Shown here in pieces: positions 53,833-63,795 of a stretch of 64,000 nucleotides of DNA. How positions within the stretch are numbered: the stretch's first letter is position 1; each line of letters begins with the position of its first letter. The position numbers were made by a program, and so were the translations under genes. Under the pieces are notes generated by a model that saw only the letters and a program-made list of their open reading frames with translations, ran no database searches and was not told the origin of the DNA. The stretch lies in contig JBAOKB010000118.1 in the NCBI GenBank assembly GCA_037044905.1, positions 124,001 through 188,000 of the forward strand, given 5' to 3'. The stretch comes from Hortaea werneckii. Its lineage: Eukaryota; Ascomycota; Dothideomycetes; Mycosphaerellales; Teratosphaeriaceae.

Positions 53833-54938
53833 TTAGACCTTTTTCTTGCCCAGCCTTTCAGCTTCACTCTCAAGGATTTTTGGAATCTCCTCATAGAGCC
53901 CCTTGCCCTTTGGCTGCCAGCCCAGCACCTTCTGTGCTCTTTCACCTTTACCTTGCGAGTTCAATCCCCACTGACGGCCTGGAAGTCTGCCTGCTGCAGT
54001 GCTTTCTCTCTGCTCAGCGAAGCCGTCTCCAGTTTCTTGCTCACCAAGCCCAATTCTTCCGCCTTCTTTCCCATGGCCTCAGCAAAAGGGCCCCACGTAT
54101 GCCTGCCACCCTGAGTGAAATAATAGCCCTTCGCACCCCACATTTCCGGGTTGGACGTCTGCTTGGCGGCGGCAGCTTCGGCAAGCTTTAGGTAGACTTG
54201 GGACAAGTCGTGGACATGGACGTGGTCCCATTGCGCCTTGCCTTTACCGATGATGGGAATGTACTCTGCCTCTAGCATCAATTTGGCCAGCTCATAAGCC
54301 TGTCGGCTACGTGTACCGATGGGTCCACGGCCTTGACCGTAGATAGTCGGCGGGCAGACGATGGCTGTTTTGACCGAGTCTGCATGCTTGGTGCCAGCGT
54401 CCAATACAACAATGTCAACATTACGGTGGAAAGCATCGTCGGGGAGATGTGTGAGTCGGTCGACCCCGGACCAGTCGTTCCATTCGTTGTCTTCATGCTC
54501 GCCGAGCTGGCCCTTCTTCTCGTCTTCAAAAGTCAGGATACCAGTACCACCAGTGTGCAGCCAGAAGCCAGGGTTCTCCTTGCTATGGCCTTCAGCGAGA
54601 CCGGCGGCGATAGCACGGGCGGCGCCCTCGTGATCCGAAGCATCCGCTGCATGGAGCACGATATCTGCCTTCGCAGCCTCAGTCTTGAGGGTGTCAGAGT
54701 CCTCTAAGCTGCCGAGTACGGTACGAGCATTGGGGAAAGCCTTCTTAAGGATATCTGCCTTGTCTTGAGTGCGGACAAGGAGGCTGTATTCCCAGTCTGG
54801 GTGGGTGCTGTATAAAACGTGGGTGGCGTCACCGGCTATGTAGCCCGTTGCGCCAGTGCTTGTTGGAAGTCAGTATGGGTGACGGCAAGCATTATCGTGT
54901 CACAGCATCAAGACGTACATGAAGACCTTCGGAGCCAT
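53833..54938 (-). CDS. NAD-dependent epimerase/dehydratase-like protein, frameshifted near 3' end
   Basis: An extended short-chain dehydrogenase-type enzyme acting on an unknown substrate. Exon 1 is 54919-54938 and exon 2 begins at 54858. The 60-nt intron (GTACGT, ACTGAC branch, CAAG) joins MAPKVF to ITGATGYIAG, the NAD-binding Rossmann motif. Later come VLGSLEDSD, DIVLHAADASD, the TGGTG strand and VCPPTIYGQG. The main frame ends at 53961 after QADFQAVSGD. A frame starting at 53970 continues WGLNSQGKGERAQKVLGWQP and KGKGLYEEI to a stop at 53833, exactly the expected family C-terminus. One base appears missing at about 53970-53972. A 40-nt intron with a GTGGGG donor would also restore frame but would delete conserved sequence. 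Confidence 0.8.
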
Positions 54939-55426
54939 GGTCGATGTTCAATGGATTAATGTAAAGCTTTAGAACGACCAAGGTTTATAAGGATGGCAAT
55001 GTATGAATCGGCTAGGAGCATAAAGGCTTTATACTTACTCTCCCATGACGGTATTCTTGGTTTCTAATCTACCCAATGTGGTTTGGGGTGATCTTTCATC
55101 CAGACTGGCTACCAACGTCATAGCCCACATCTCGGCCGACGATCGAATAGCATCACCGACGTTCGGGAATCGTTTTCCGAGCAATGAAGGGTAAGACAGC
55201 GAAACTTCAAGCGCCAGTCATCACAACAGAGTGCAGCAGATTGGAGACGAAAGCAATTGAAAATAAGTAGACAATACGATCGAAGAACCACGTCAGGTCA
55301 AATGGCTTCAAGGCTAGTAAAACGCTAAAGCGTACAACGCCATTGCCCGAACCCATAATCACCACTCCTCATCATGCATTGGCACAGCACGTTCCGCGAA
55401 AGACAGCAAAGCGTTTGGAGCTACCC
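54939..55426. other. Intergenic region
   Basis: Between the epimerase start and the RPS3 3' end. No gene is supported. Confidence 0.45.
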
Positions 55427-56378
55427 CTAATACTCCTGCGCGCCGCTCGCCGGTGCGTCCTGTGCAGCCTCCTGACCTTCAGCCGCTTGCTGCTGCTGCA
55501 TCTGCTGCTGCATAGCCTGAGCCTGAGCAGCCTTGGCACCGTAGTCCTGCGATGCCGGTGCGAGGATGGGCTGCTCCTCCTTCGGCTCGATGATGGTGAC
55601 GGAGTCTGGCAGACCCTTGCCGCCAGCCTTCTCGCCGGTCGGGTCAGATGGGGAGGAGGAAGCGCGCATGATCTTGACCTTGATACCGAGGACACCCTGT
55701 CTGAGCAGGACGTGACGGGTGGCGTTGTCGATGAAGTCCTTGGCCGGCTGGCCAGAGTGGATCATGAAGCCGTCAGTGAACTTCATGGACTTGGCACGGG
55801 CAGCACGCAGCTTGCCGGAGACGACAACCTCGCAACCCTTGGCGCCGGACTCCATGATGAAACTAGACTGGTGTTAGAACAGGTTCGTTGTTCAGGCAGC
55901 TGATGTAGACATACCGGAGGACACCGTAGCATGCACGACGGACGGCGAGACCGTTCAGGAGCTTGTAGCGGAGGGACTCGCACTGAGCGACAGCGGAGAG
56001 ACCTCTCGACTGGACCTTGGCGGCGTAGAGGGAGACTGAGTCCGGAGGGAAGCGGAAACGGTGGGTGATCAAGCTGGTAAGCTGCGCGTAACTCCATCAG
56101 CATGGTATTCCCCGGCAGAATCATAGCGGAAAGTATCCTACCTCACGGATCCTCCTGCCCTGCTCACCAAGCACTTCCTGAGTGTGGGTCGCACGGATGA
56201 TGATGTCGGTGACGGTGGGCGTGACGCGGACCTCGACGCCAGAGTAACCCTCCTCAGCCAGCTCGCGCTGGAAGAACTCGTTCAGCTCGGCGTAGAAAAC
56301 ACCGTCGGCGACGAACTTTCTGCGCTTGGAGATGTTGACGCCGCTCATGGCCTGAGCGGGGGCTTCTTGCTTCTGCAT
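55427..56378 (-). CDS. RPS3: 40S ribosomal protein S3 (uS3)
   Basis: A component of the small ribosomal subunit near the mRNA entry channel. Exons are 56142-56378, 55915-56081 and 55427-55862, with introns of 60 and 52 nt, for about 279 aa. The sequence is strongly conserved: ISKRRKFVADGVFYAELNEF, the KH type-2 domain with QEVLGEQGRRIRE joined to LTSLI across intron 1, and GLAVRRACYGVLR joined to FIMESGAKGCEVVVSGKLR across intron 2. The start is taken at MQKQEAP (56378); MSGVNISKRRK a few codons downstream is an alternative, and a 5' leader intron just upstream is possible. The C-terminal tail is unusually Gln/Ala-rich (MQQQMQQQQAAEGQ), longer than in yeast. Confidence 0.94.
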
Positions 56379-57299
56379 GTTGGGCGACGGCGGGAGGGTA
56401 TCAAAGAGGACCTGCAATATAAGCAGTCAGTACCTATGTGACTGCCTTTTGGTGAGGCGATTCGAGCTGCATTGGTCGTTGCTGTTGCTGCTGCTGCTGC
56501 GCGCCCGCTGCGCTCGCGGCCAGACATGATCGGATGTTCAGATTCCATCTGTCCCTTCGTTTGATGTGTTCCCATTATTCTCTGAAGACATTCAGGACGT
56601 CTCTTTCTCAGGTCATGCTCCTTCACTCTCAATATCATGAGCCAGTTCGCCAGCCAATTGTCCGTTGCCCTCAATCCAACTCTTCATTCTTGAATTCCGC
56701 AACCCAGACCGGTAGAGCAGCAGAAGTCGCGACAGTGACAGCAACAGCAGCACTATCAAATACAGCTTCGAATCAGCAGTATCTCATACCTTTGAGTGTT
56801 CGTCGGGGTGGAGTCGTCGTCGGCGTCGTCGTCGTGCAGTCGAAGCGCAAAGTAGCAGCCCAGCGATTGTGAAGCCCACTGAAAGTCCCGGTCTTGGCGC
56901 CTACATTTTCGGCCGCGCACGCGGTTGCTTTCCGCTCCAACGACCTCCAGCTGCCCCTGGCCAAACTTGTGGCCTGAGGCTAGCTGGTTGGACTTCACCG
57001 AGCTACCTTCGAGCACCTTGGGCATGGAATCTTTGTATCTTTGAATATGGCTTCATCTATGATTGAGATGATATGAATGAGACATGCAACAAGTGTCATT
57101 GCCAGGACGTTCGTGAAACCCTTACATTGAAGGGAATACCGATGAGGGTACAGGTTGTCGTGGCGCCACAGTGCCACCATTATGCGACGCTTCATTGGTT
57201 CGATATCGTCAATGGCTCAGTGACCTCGCCTCAAGACTTTGAAGCGAACAAAACAAAGAATTGCGACGTGTGGATCTGGATTGCCTTACTACTCCGGAC
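56379..57299. other. Intergenic region between RPS3 and A1
   Basis: About 920 bp, with a GCTGTTGCTGCTGCTG run at about 56480-56500. It probably contains the RPS3 promoter and leader. No gene is supported. Confidence 0.45.
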
Positions 57300-58250
57300 T
57301 CAGTCAACCCAGGGCTCCTGCTGCGCATCGTTACTCAGCCTTTTCCAGAGCGCAAGCAGGTCAAAGTATCCTTGCTTTGTGAGTTTCCCCACCCGGGTGA
57401 TGTCCTCATTACAGCCAACCCTCAGACCGCCGGTGATGTGTATTGTAGTGTCCTTATGCAAGTCCTTGTATTTGGGCACGACCTCGATCGCTGGATATTT
57501 ACCAAAATTCGTGTGTGGCTTCCCGGCATTTTTCAACGCCACGTATTCATGGATTATGTCTTTCCCGCGGCTATTGATACCCTGACCACTGAAGGTATAG
57601 AGTGGCAAACAGAACATATCTCGTTCGTGGATCCACATTACTATGACCATTCGGCGCTTTGAATAAACTGGACCCCAAATGGTCATCGCAAGCTGATCAT
57701 CAGTCACAGGGTCAACATGGGGATTAGTGTTGGCGGTATGGAAAGGAATAGCGATGATTTGGCCTTTCTGGAAGTCTTGCTTGGTGCAATTTGAGGCTCT
57801 GCACACAGTGTTGTAGAAAGGCTTACGCACTGAGACACGGCTTCCGACCCGACTTGGAGCTGTCATCCGGGTCCGCCAATGTGCCATCGACATCATCGAA
57901 ACTTTTGAGGGCGTTGGTCCAAGAGATGGATTCCAGACCGACCCTGCCTGGTTGACCGGTTGGCTGATTGCCATACTTGAAAGCTGATTTCGAACTTGGC
58001 TAGTCTGAGACGGAGCTTTTGAGCCGATGTTGCTTCTCAATGCTTGTGTCCTGCCAGCATTCGCCCATGGCCCTTGAGCTGTTCCTAGAGTCCCGACCGG
58101 CGGGACCTGCCTACCAGCAGTCTGAGGAGACTCGGTGATTGTACCGAGTTGGGAAGGAATACTCACTTTGGGGTTGCGAGCAATACTAGACCAGGCTTGA
58201 TTTGCAGGACCGCCGCCAGAGGCGACAGATGCGCCTCTTTGAAACCCCAT
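57300..58250 (-). CDS. A1: DUF6590-like domain protein of the duplicated divergent unit
   Basis: An intronless gene of 316 aa from the ATG at 58250. Residues 1-145 are disordered (Ser/Gln/Pro/Ala-rich). The domain at about 150-310 runs TKQDFQKGQIIAIPFHTANT, NPHVDPVTDDQ, VYSKRRMVIVMWI, MFCLPLYTFSGQGI, HITGGLRVGCNEDITRVGKL. This layout (FxxGxV..., RR-MVI, CLPLYT, a late NxDI-xGxL) resembles the fungal DUF6590 domain, whose function is unknown; the name is from memory of the family. It is clearly paralogous to A2 (shared NTNPHVDP, GPVYSKRRM, CLPLYT, VGCNEDI). An ATG at 58381 could add a short 5' exon. The gene is divergent from B1. Confidence 0.75.
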   Translation of the reverse strand: MGFQRGASVASGGGPANQAWSSIARNPKVSIPSQLGTITESPQTAGRQVPPVGTLGTAQGPWANAGRTQALRSNIGSKAPSQTSQVRNQLSSMAISQPVNQAGSVWNPSLGPTPSKVSMMSMAHWRTRMTAPSRVGSRVSVRKPFYNTVCRASNCTKQDFQKGQIIAIPFHTANTNPHVDPVTDDQLAMTIWGPVYSKRRMVIVMWIHERDMFCLPLYTFSGQGINSRGKDIIHEYVALKNAGKPHTNFGKYPAIEVVPKYKDLHKDTTIHITGGLRVGCNEDITRVGKLTKQGYFDLLALWKRLSNDAQQEPWVD

Positions 58251-58619
58251 ATTGTCAAAAAAGGGAACGGTTTGAGTATCAGAGCTGCTTGTCGAAATCT
58301 AGAGCAATGATTCGGGAGGAAGGTTGCAGTTCGACTTCGTCGAAGATACGCATCCTCTTTCAAGCTGGACTCAAATGGCATGGGGGAGGATGCAACAAAG
58401 CCAAGGGAGATTAGCACTTGTTGGACAAAGAAAATAAGGCAAGCTCTTTATCCAAAATGTCTCCACGTGCGAGACATTCTTGAACTTTCCTCTTTGTTTA
58501 ATCACTCAACACTCGACACTCACCACACCGCATTCCTGAATCCAACGTATCCCGTCTTTCTCCGTATGCCTGGACCGACTCCATTTCAGTAACTCGGCTT
58601 CGAACCAAAAGCATCATCT
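58251..58619. other. Divergent promoter region A1 / B1
   Basis: 369 bp between the A1 and B1 start codons; any promoter control of both would lie here. No palindromic operator was recognised by eye. Confidence 0.5.
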
Positions 58620-60248
58620 ATGGACAGATTAGTTAACATCAAGCAACGCTTTCGCTCTGCCGGGTCGCGCAAAGGGCAGAAGAACAAGGCTAAAATTGCC
58701 AAGCCTCGAAAGCGGCCAGAGGTTGAAGAACAACATGAAGCCAACAGAGAGACCAAGATGATACAAGACATCCCTGATACGCCGGAGAGCATTATGCCCG
58801 CGCAGTCTACGCCCTTGGTACCAGACCCAAATATCACCTCGGAGAAAGTCAATGGCGCTATCAGCGTGGATCATTTGCCAAACGAGCCCCCTGAGCAGGA
58901 ATTCCGGCATTTGACTGATGACGAAACATTCGAACGAGATCGAAGTAATGCCGATGGAAGCAACGCAGATCCGAACGGCCAAATAAGCGCAGTGCGCACC
59001 GCTGCGGGCAGTGATGAGCAGCAGGCGATTCGTAACGAAAGCTACATCATTAGCACGGGTGAAGAGCCTGACGACTACACCGAAGGACCAGCCAGACTTG
59101 TCGTAGCGAGTGATGGGATCAAAGAATGCGCCGCCTTACTACTAACATGGGAACTTTCTGCTAAGGTTCAGCAAGCAGTCGAAGCACGGAGAAACCATGA
59201 TAGATCACGCCAAAAGGCTGTCCGGACATTGGAGGTAGCGCTGAAGTTCGAGATGGACCTCGAAGCCGAAATTGCGAATCACCAGTCTCGGCTTTCGATG
59301 CTCGAGGCTGGAGGGATTGCCGACCAAGAGGTGGTCGTAGCACTGCAGGAGGAACTAGCTACTCTGAACAGCATGCTAGAAGATTCTTGCGAAGCGAGGC
59401 AGGCTGCTGATGTTCAAAAAACTAGCGATACAGCAGCTTTAGCTGAGGCACAAGCAGGGGTAATCGCGGTACTGGAAGAGGCCTTCGTGCATGCACGACT
59501 TGTGGCATCAAATATCGCCGACATGCCCAACATACCCGACTTAGACCTTCAGGCTGAGTACTTGAAGTACCGCTCTGCCCAACACGAAGGAGGCGACGAC
59601 ACGAATGCGTCTACCTTAGCTCCACTGGATACTAATGACGAGCATCTCCAAGCAGCACCCCTGTCGGAAGAGGAGCAAAAGACAAAGGATCTAGCGGACT
59701 CATTCTTTAGTGCCCAAGCCAGGTTCCAGAAAGCGCAGGACGCATTTGACAGCCGGGAGATGAGAAGAGAGCAAGAGTGGCAGGCCAACGTCGAAGCTGC
59801 AATATGCGGCGAAGAAGTCCAGGACGCAACACCTGAGGTTTTCGATGCTCGATGGCTTAAGCACATCCAAGAACTCACTCGAGAGGTCATTAACGCCGAA
59901 GCTGAAGTAGCAGAAGCGAAGAGGGCAGCGCTGGAGGCCGGCATTAACATAGCTAACGATGAGGCTGACTCGGGTTTTCTGGACGACGTCGAGGACGGCT
60001 ACCTTCTTTCGAAAGAGCAAGAGCTGGTCGATACAGCGGCCGGCTCAACAGTAAAAGGCTGGCTTGACCGACTGCCGAGTGATAAGCTTGACAGCCCAGG
60101 ATTCCGAAGTGATGCGGATGTTGATGAGTGGGAGACACGGACTGTAGGTATAAGCGACAGCGTTAGCCTCGTTGCTGAAGGGTCTGTGAGGAGGCGCATT
60201 GATAAGTGGAATAGGATCAGCCGACAGATCAGTCAATCGGTGGCTTAA
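58620..60248 (+). CDS. B1: acidic coiled-coil protein of the duplicated divergent unit
   Basis: An intronless gene of 542 aa. The first 30 residues are very basic (RLVNIKQRFRSAGSRKGQKN). Acidic disordered sequence follows, then a conserved block EEPDDYTEGPARLVVASDGI with ALLLTWELSAKVQQA (about 142-185). Predicted coiled-coil helices fill about 185-300 and 355-450 (SAQARFQKAQDAFD, FDARWLKHIQELTREVINAE). The C-terminus ends with SVSLVAEGSVRRRIDKWNRI. B2 shares the same blocks in the same order. No enzyme motif, signal peptide or membrane helix is seen. A structural or partner role for A1 is suggested only by the conserved divergent pairing. Confidence 0.75.
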   Translation: MDRLVNIKQRFRSAGSRKGQKNKAKIAKPRKRPEVEEQHEANRETKMIQDIPDTPESIMPAQSTPLVPDPNITSEKVNGAISVDHLPNEPPEQEFRHLTDDETFERDRSNADGSNADPNGQISAVRTAAGSDEQQAIRNESYIISTGEEPDDYTEGPARLVVASDGIKECAALLLTWELSAKVQQAVEARRNHDRSRQKAVRTLEVALKFEMDLEAEIANHQSRLSMLEAGGIADQEVVVALQEELATLNSMLEDSCEARQAADVQKTSDTAALAEAQAGVIAVLEEAFVHARLVASNIADMPNIPDLDLQAEYLKYRSAQHEGGDDTNASTLAPLDTNDEHLQAAPLSEEEQKTKDLADSFFSAQARFQKAQDAFDSREMRREQEWQANVEAAICGEEVQDATPEVFDARWLKHIQELTREVINAEAEVAEAKRAALEAGINIANDEADSGFLDDVEDGYLLSKEQELVDTAAGSTVKGWLDRLPSDKLDSPGFRSDADVDEWETRTVGISDSVSLVAEGSVRRRIDKWNRISRQISQSVA

Positions 60249-60765
60249 AACTAGGAAGTTCTTAACCTCGATTGGGAAGACAATATGTCTCCTTCGCATC
60301 TTGTACAAAAATTTGGGAGAGGATTTGTTGTTTCTTGGAATGATGCTTAACTGCCTGCCCCCACTAGGAACGCCTTCAGAAGGAAGGCCATATCACTAAC
60401 AATTCCTTAATTGGTTCCTCTTCAATTCATGTTGCACATGCTACGTCAGCTCCTTTCTTTCTTCCCTCTCTCGTCATCTTCCATAGTTTCCACAGACCCA
60501 GACAAGATACCAGCACGCCGTTCGATAGCGGTGAATAATAATGACCGCCACGCCAAATAGCTCGATCAAAACATTGCCGCGAACCTGGAAATGCTGAAGA
60601 CAGGCAACGCAGCTTCGAAAATGAAGAGGTCCGCAACCACATCGAGTATGCAGGAGAAAGTCCTTGAAACCCCTCGAAAGCTTGGTGTACTTTGCAACAA
60701 GTACACCGGCAGAGGAGTAAGCGCAAGGTCCATCAGGCATTGATGCATTCTCCTCAAGAAGACTA
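60249..60765. other. Spacer between the two copies of the A/B unit
   Basis: 517 bp between the stop of B1 and the stop of A2. No gene, repeat junction or mobile element end is recognised. Confidence 0.5.
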
Positions 60766-61734
60766 CTATCTGTTCCACGCCTCGGCCTCGGCCTTCAGAT
60801 TAAGCTTCTGCCACAATTCCACCAAATAGTCATGACTTCTCTCGGTGAGACGCCCTACACTCAGTATATCCTCATTACAACCTACCTTACAACCAGCAGA
60901 TAAGACTACCGTACTATGTTCATGCATAGGTCGCCTATTTCCTTCGATGACGATTGGATTGTAGTCACCATAATTGACATACTCGTTATTGTTTGCATCT
61001 TTCAATCCAACATATTCTTTCTTGAGACAGGCCGGGCGGCGGCTGATTCCGCCCTTATTCCAGGTGTAGAGGGGCAAACAGAGCATATCTTGCTCGTAGA
61101 TGAAGAGAATGACCATCATCCTTCTCTTCGAGTAGACGGGGCCTTCGACGGTCGAGCGCCAGCGATCGTCGGTATTCGGATCGACATGTGGGTTCGTATT
61201 CGCACAATGAAAGGGCAACGAGATCACCTCGCCCTTTTGAAAGTCTTTCTTAGTATAGCCCGAGAGCTTGCATACTGCTGTGTTGATTCCGCGTCTAGAC
61301 GAAGGAAAGCTAGCCTTGCTCCTGTTCGTTTTTGCCGTCCTCCATGGAGTTGTGATTTGCGAAGCAGTTGGACCTTGCGAAGGGTTATAGGGTGCTGCGC
61401 AACTATTGTAGGGGTTCGAAACGTTCGTTTGCGCCATTCTGGTGTTCAGATTGCTCACGGAAGGACCAGCTGCGCCAAAGTTAGACTTCCCAGATCTCAC
61501 CTGGGCTGGTACCCTCGATGCCACTGTAGAATGCTGCGTGTAAGCATTCCGGGTGGCATTGGAAGTGGTACAAATGTTCTTCACAGCTGCGCTTGAGCCG
61601 GACCATGCATTGTTTTGAGTGGCTTTTACTGGTTGTGGTGGGGACAATGCTGGTTGTAGACTCTTCTTTGCTGGGCCTGCGGCCTGTAAAGGCTTTAATT
61701 GGGATGAGTTAGTATGGTCTACACCAGGAAACAT
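60766..61734 (-). CDS. A2: DUF6590-like domain protein, second copy
   Basis: An intronless model of 322 aa from the ATG at 61734. A disordered, Ser/Asn/Thr-rich N-terminus of about 150 residues precedes the same domain as in A1: TKKDFQKGEVISLPFHCANT, NPHVDPNTDDR, VYSKRRMMVILFI, MLCLPLYTWNKGGI, and SAGCKVGCNEDILSVGRL. Within the domain the two paralogues share most motifs, while the N-terminal halves are hardly alignable, a sign of either loose constraint or rapid change. An in-phase upstream ATG at 61805 followed by a 38-nt GTGAGT...CACAG interval would add 11 residues, but such an intron would be shorter than others here. The gene is divergent from B2. Confidence 0.75.
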   Translation of the reverse strand: MFPGVDHTNSSQLKPLQAAGPAKKSLQPALSPPQPVKATQNNAWSGSSAAVKNICTTSNATRNAYTQHSTVASRVPAQVRSGKSNFGAAGPSVSNLNTRMAQTNVSNPYNSCAAPYNPSQGPTASQITTPWRTAKTNRSKASFPSSRRGINTAVCKLSGYTKKDFQKGEVISLPFHCANTNPHVDPNTDDRWRSTVEGPVYSKRRMMVILFIYEQDMLCLPLYTWNKGGISRRPACLKKEYVGLKDANNNEYVNYGDYNPIVIEGNRRPMHEHSTVVLSAGCKVGCNEDILSVGRLTERSHDYLVELWQKLNLKAEAEAWNR

Positions 61735-62250
61735 CTGTGGACTGGCTGGTTCTTAGCCGGGATTATACTCACTACAGGGTTCTGCTCTTGGTAGTTGAAT
61801 GGCATCCTTCTTTTGTATTCGGCTATTTAGACCGTTATTCCTGCTTGGGTAGTAATAGTATCAACAGATCAATGAGGTTAGATATCGCGCTGGCACATTC
61901 GTGGCATAGGGAATGGTCTACGTGCTTTTCAACCCCGCCACCGCATGACCTCGACAAAGGTTCAATGAACGCATAATTAGCAAGCCAAAGACGCCAATTC
62001 TTCCAAGCCGATTGTCTTCACTATGAAACAAAGACAGCATGCGTCAATGCCAATTTGGCGTGACATGACTTAGATAAAGGTCTTTGTCTCGGATCGAATC
62101 TGAGATTTTTGCCTCTTTGTCCGTGTGATAGCTAACGCAGTAATAGAGAAAGTCGATAGTCTGGCACAGTTTTTAGGAACCTCTCCTCTTTGCTAATATT
62201 ATTGCAGAAAATCAAGAGTCAAAACAAGGGCAATCCCATCGACGAACACA
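61735..62250. other. Divergent promoter region A2 / B2
   Basis: 516 bp between start codons. It is not obviously alike in sequence to the A1/B1 interval by eye, and no operator is recognised. Confidence 0.5.
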
Positions 62251-63795
62251 ATGTGGCGCAAGCTCCGCGTCAATCGCCGAAAGGCGAAACCGACGAAGCT
62301 ACAAGGTCTCCAACAAGAGGTGGATGAGGAACAAAATGTGCTAGCTGCGAGTGAAGAAGTTGCGGAGGACAACAATGTCGCAGGCGACAAATCCGGTATT
62401 GAAGAGCAAGCGTCGCTGCCGAACGAGAATTCTGAGAAAGGCTCCGGTCACCTACAAGAGCCTTCAGGGCGGAGCACGGTCGACGACCCAATACCAGACG
62501 ACCAAGAGAATGTCACAATGTCGAATGGACACTCACCAGTAGACGGCGCAGCGTCAGCTGCGGATTTCGCGTCGCAAGATGAACAAGCTCTCCGAAACAA
62601 AGCATACGTCCAGTTCAATGGCGAAGATGCCGATGACTATACGTCAGGTCCGGCTCGCTTTGTCGTTGCTTCTGATGGCGTTAAGCCTTGCGCAGCCATG
62701 CTCATGACGTTGGAGCTCTCCGCAAAGATCAAGAGAGCTCTCCGCGCGCAACATGATTTTGCTCTTGCTGATACCCGGGCACTGCATGAAGATCGAGCCA
62801 ATCTCAAATTCGAGATGGAGCTTCATGAGGCTATGAGAAAATGCAAGATGCGAATTTTTGATCTCGCGGAAGTGGGAACGGTCGAAGCAGATGCAGAGCA
62901 CGAGAACTTGTCGAGCCAAATGGACAAGTTGCAGCTCTTGCTAGAGAATGCCCAGGCGACTCGGCAGCAGGTCAAGGCCAGGATGGACACGCATGCCGAG
63001 AATTTACGCAGTATTCAAGCGGAGATGAATGTCTTGTTCGAGGAGGTCTTCGTCAACGGAAACTTGCTTGAACCTTTTTCGGGGCCAGCGGAAGAACCAC
63101 TTGAGCCTCTAACGGTCGAAGAGGAGTACCGCAAGATCTGTCAAGCCATTGCAGAAGATGATGGCCTAGAGGAGGCTGAGATCGCCTCATTCCATAGTTG
63201 TTCCGACCACTACGAACCACCGCCCTTGAGCCCGACAACGCAAGCCCGACAAGCTCTGCAAAACGACTACTTCTCCGCGCAGCGCCGGCTAGGAGAGGCT
63301 CAGATGGCCTTCGACCGTCGCTACGATACTCGTGAAGCAGAGTGGTACGCGAACTACGAAGCTGTTGAGCGTGGAGAGCAGGCTAGGGATGCCTCGGTAG
63401 AGGACTTCGACGCACGTTGGATCATTCGGATTCAGGAGATGACTCGTGAGGTGATCGAGGCCGAGGAAGCCATGACAGAAGCGAAGAAAGCATTGGTCGA
63501 TGCCGGGATTGATTTGTTCCAGGAAGACCAGGAATCTTGCTTCGTGGATACTGCTGATGATGGGTATCTTGGTGACCATGAGGAGAAAATGGTGGCTCAG
63601 GTTCCTGGGGAGAAGATTGATGGTTGGTTGAAAGAGGTCCCTGATCGTTCAAGCTCCATATCTGTTGACGGCAGAGATGCTGATGAGTGGGACGTGGGTG
63701 ATGTCGACATCGGTGATAGTGCTAGCACCATTGCTGAGGGTGCCGATCGCAGGCGTATCGACAAGTGGCGACGGATATGTGGATTGCGAGACTAG
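62251..63795 (+). CDS. B2: acidic coiled-coil protein, second copy
   Basis: An intronless gene of 514 aa. The basic start MWRKLRVNRRKAKPTKL is followed by an acidic disordered region. Then come EDADDYTSGPARFVVASDGV and MLMTLELSAKIKRAL, coiled-coil helices, YFSAQRRLGEAQMAFDRR, FDARWIIRIQEMTREVIEAE, and the tail STIAEGADRRRIDKWRRI. These blocks match B1 in order and spacing, which establishes paralogy directly from the sequence. The segment between about residues 275 and 345 is the most divergent. No known domain is recognised. Confidence 0.75.
   Translation: MWRKLRVNRRKAKPTKLQGLQQEVDEEQNVLAASEEVAEDNNVAGDKSGIEEQASLPNENSEKGSGHLQEPSGRSTVDDPIPDDQENVTMSNGHSPVDGAASAADFASQDEQALRNKAYVQFNGEDADDYTSGPARFVVASDGVKPCAAMLMTLELSAKIKRALRAQHDFALADTRALHEDRANLKFEMELHEAMRKCKMRIFDLAEVGTVEADAEHENLSSQMDKLQLLLENAQATRQQVKARMDTHAENLRSIQAEMNVLFEEVFVNGNLLEPFSGPAEEPLEPLTVEEEYRKICQAIAEDDGLEEAEIASFHSCSDHYEPPPLSPTTQARQALQNDYFSAQRRLGEAQMAFDRRYDTREAEWYANYEAVERGEQARDASVEDFDARWIIRIQEMTREVIEAEEAMTEAKKALVDAGIDLFQEDQESCFVDTADDGYLGDHEEKMVAQVPGEKIDGWLKEVPDRSSSISVDGRDADEWDVGDVDIGDSASTIAEGADRRRIDKWRRICGLRD

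Noticed and set aside
53931..53971. A 40-nt intron (GTGGGG...CACAG) that would restore the epimerase frame
   Set aside because: The donor is poor, the length is below other introns here, and it would remove the conserved WGLNSQGKGERA segment; a one-base deletion explains the data better.
61735..61805. Short 5' exon of A2 (ATG at 61805) with a 38-nt intron
   Set aside because: The intron is shorter than any confidently called here; kept only as an alternative in the A2 entry.
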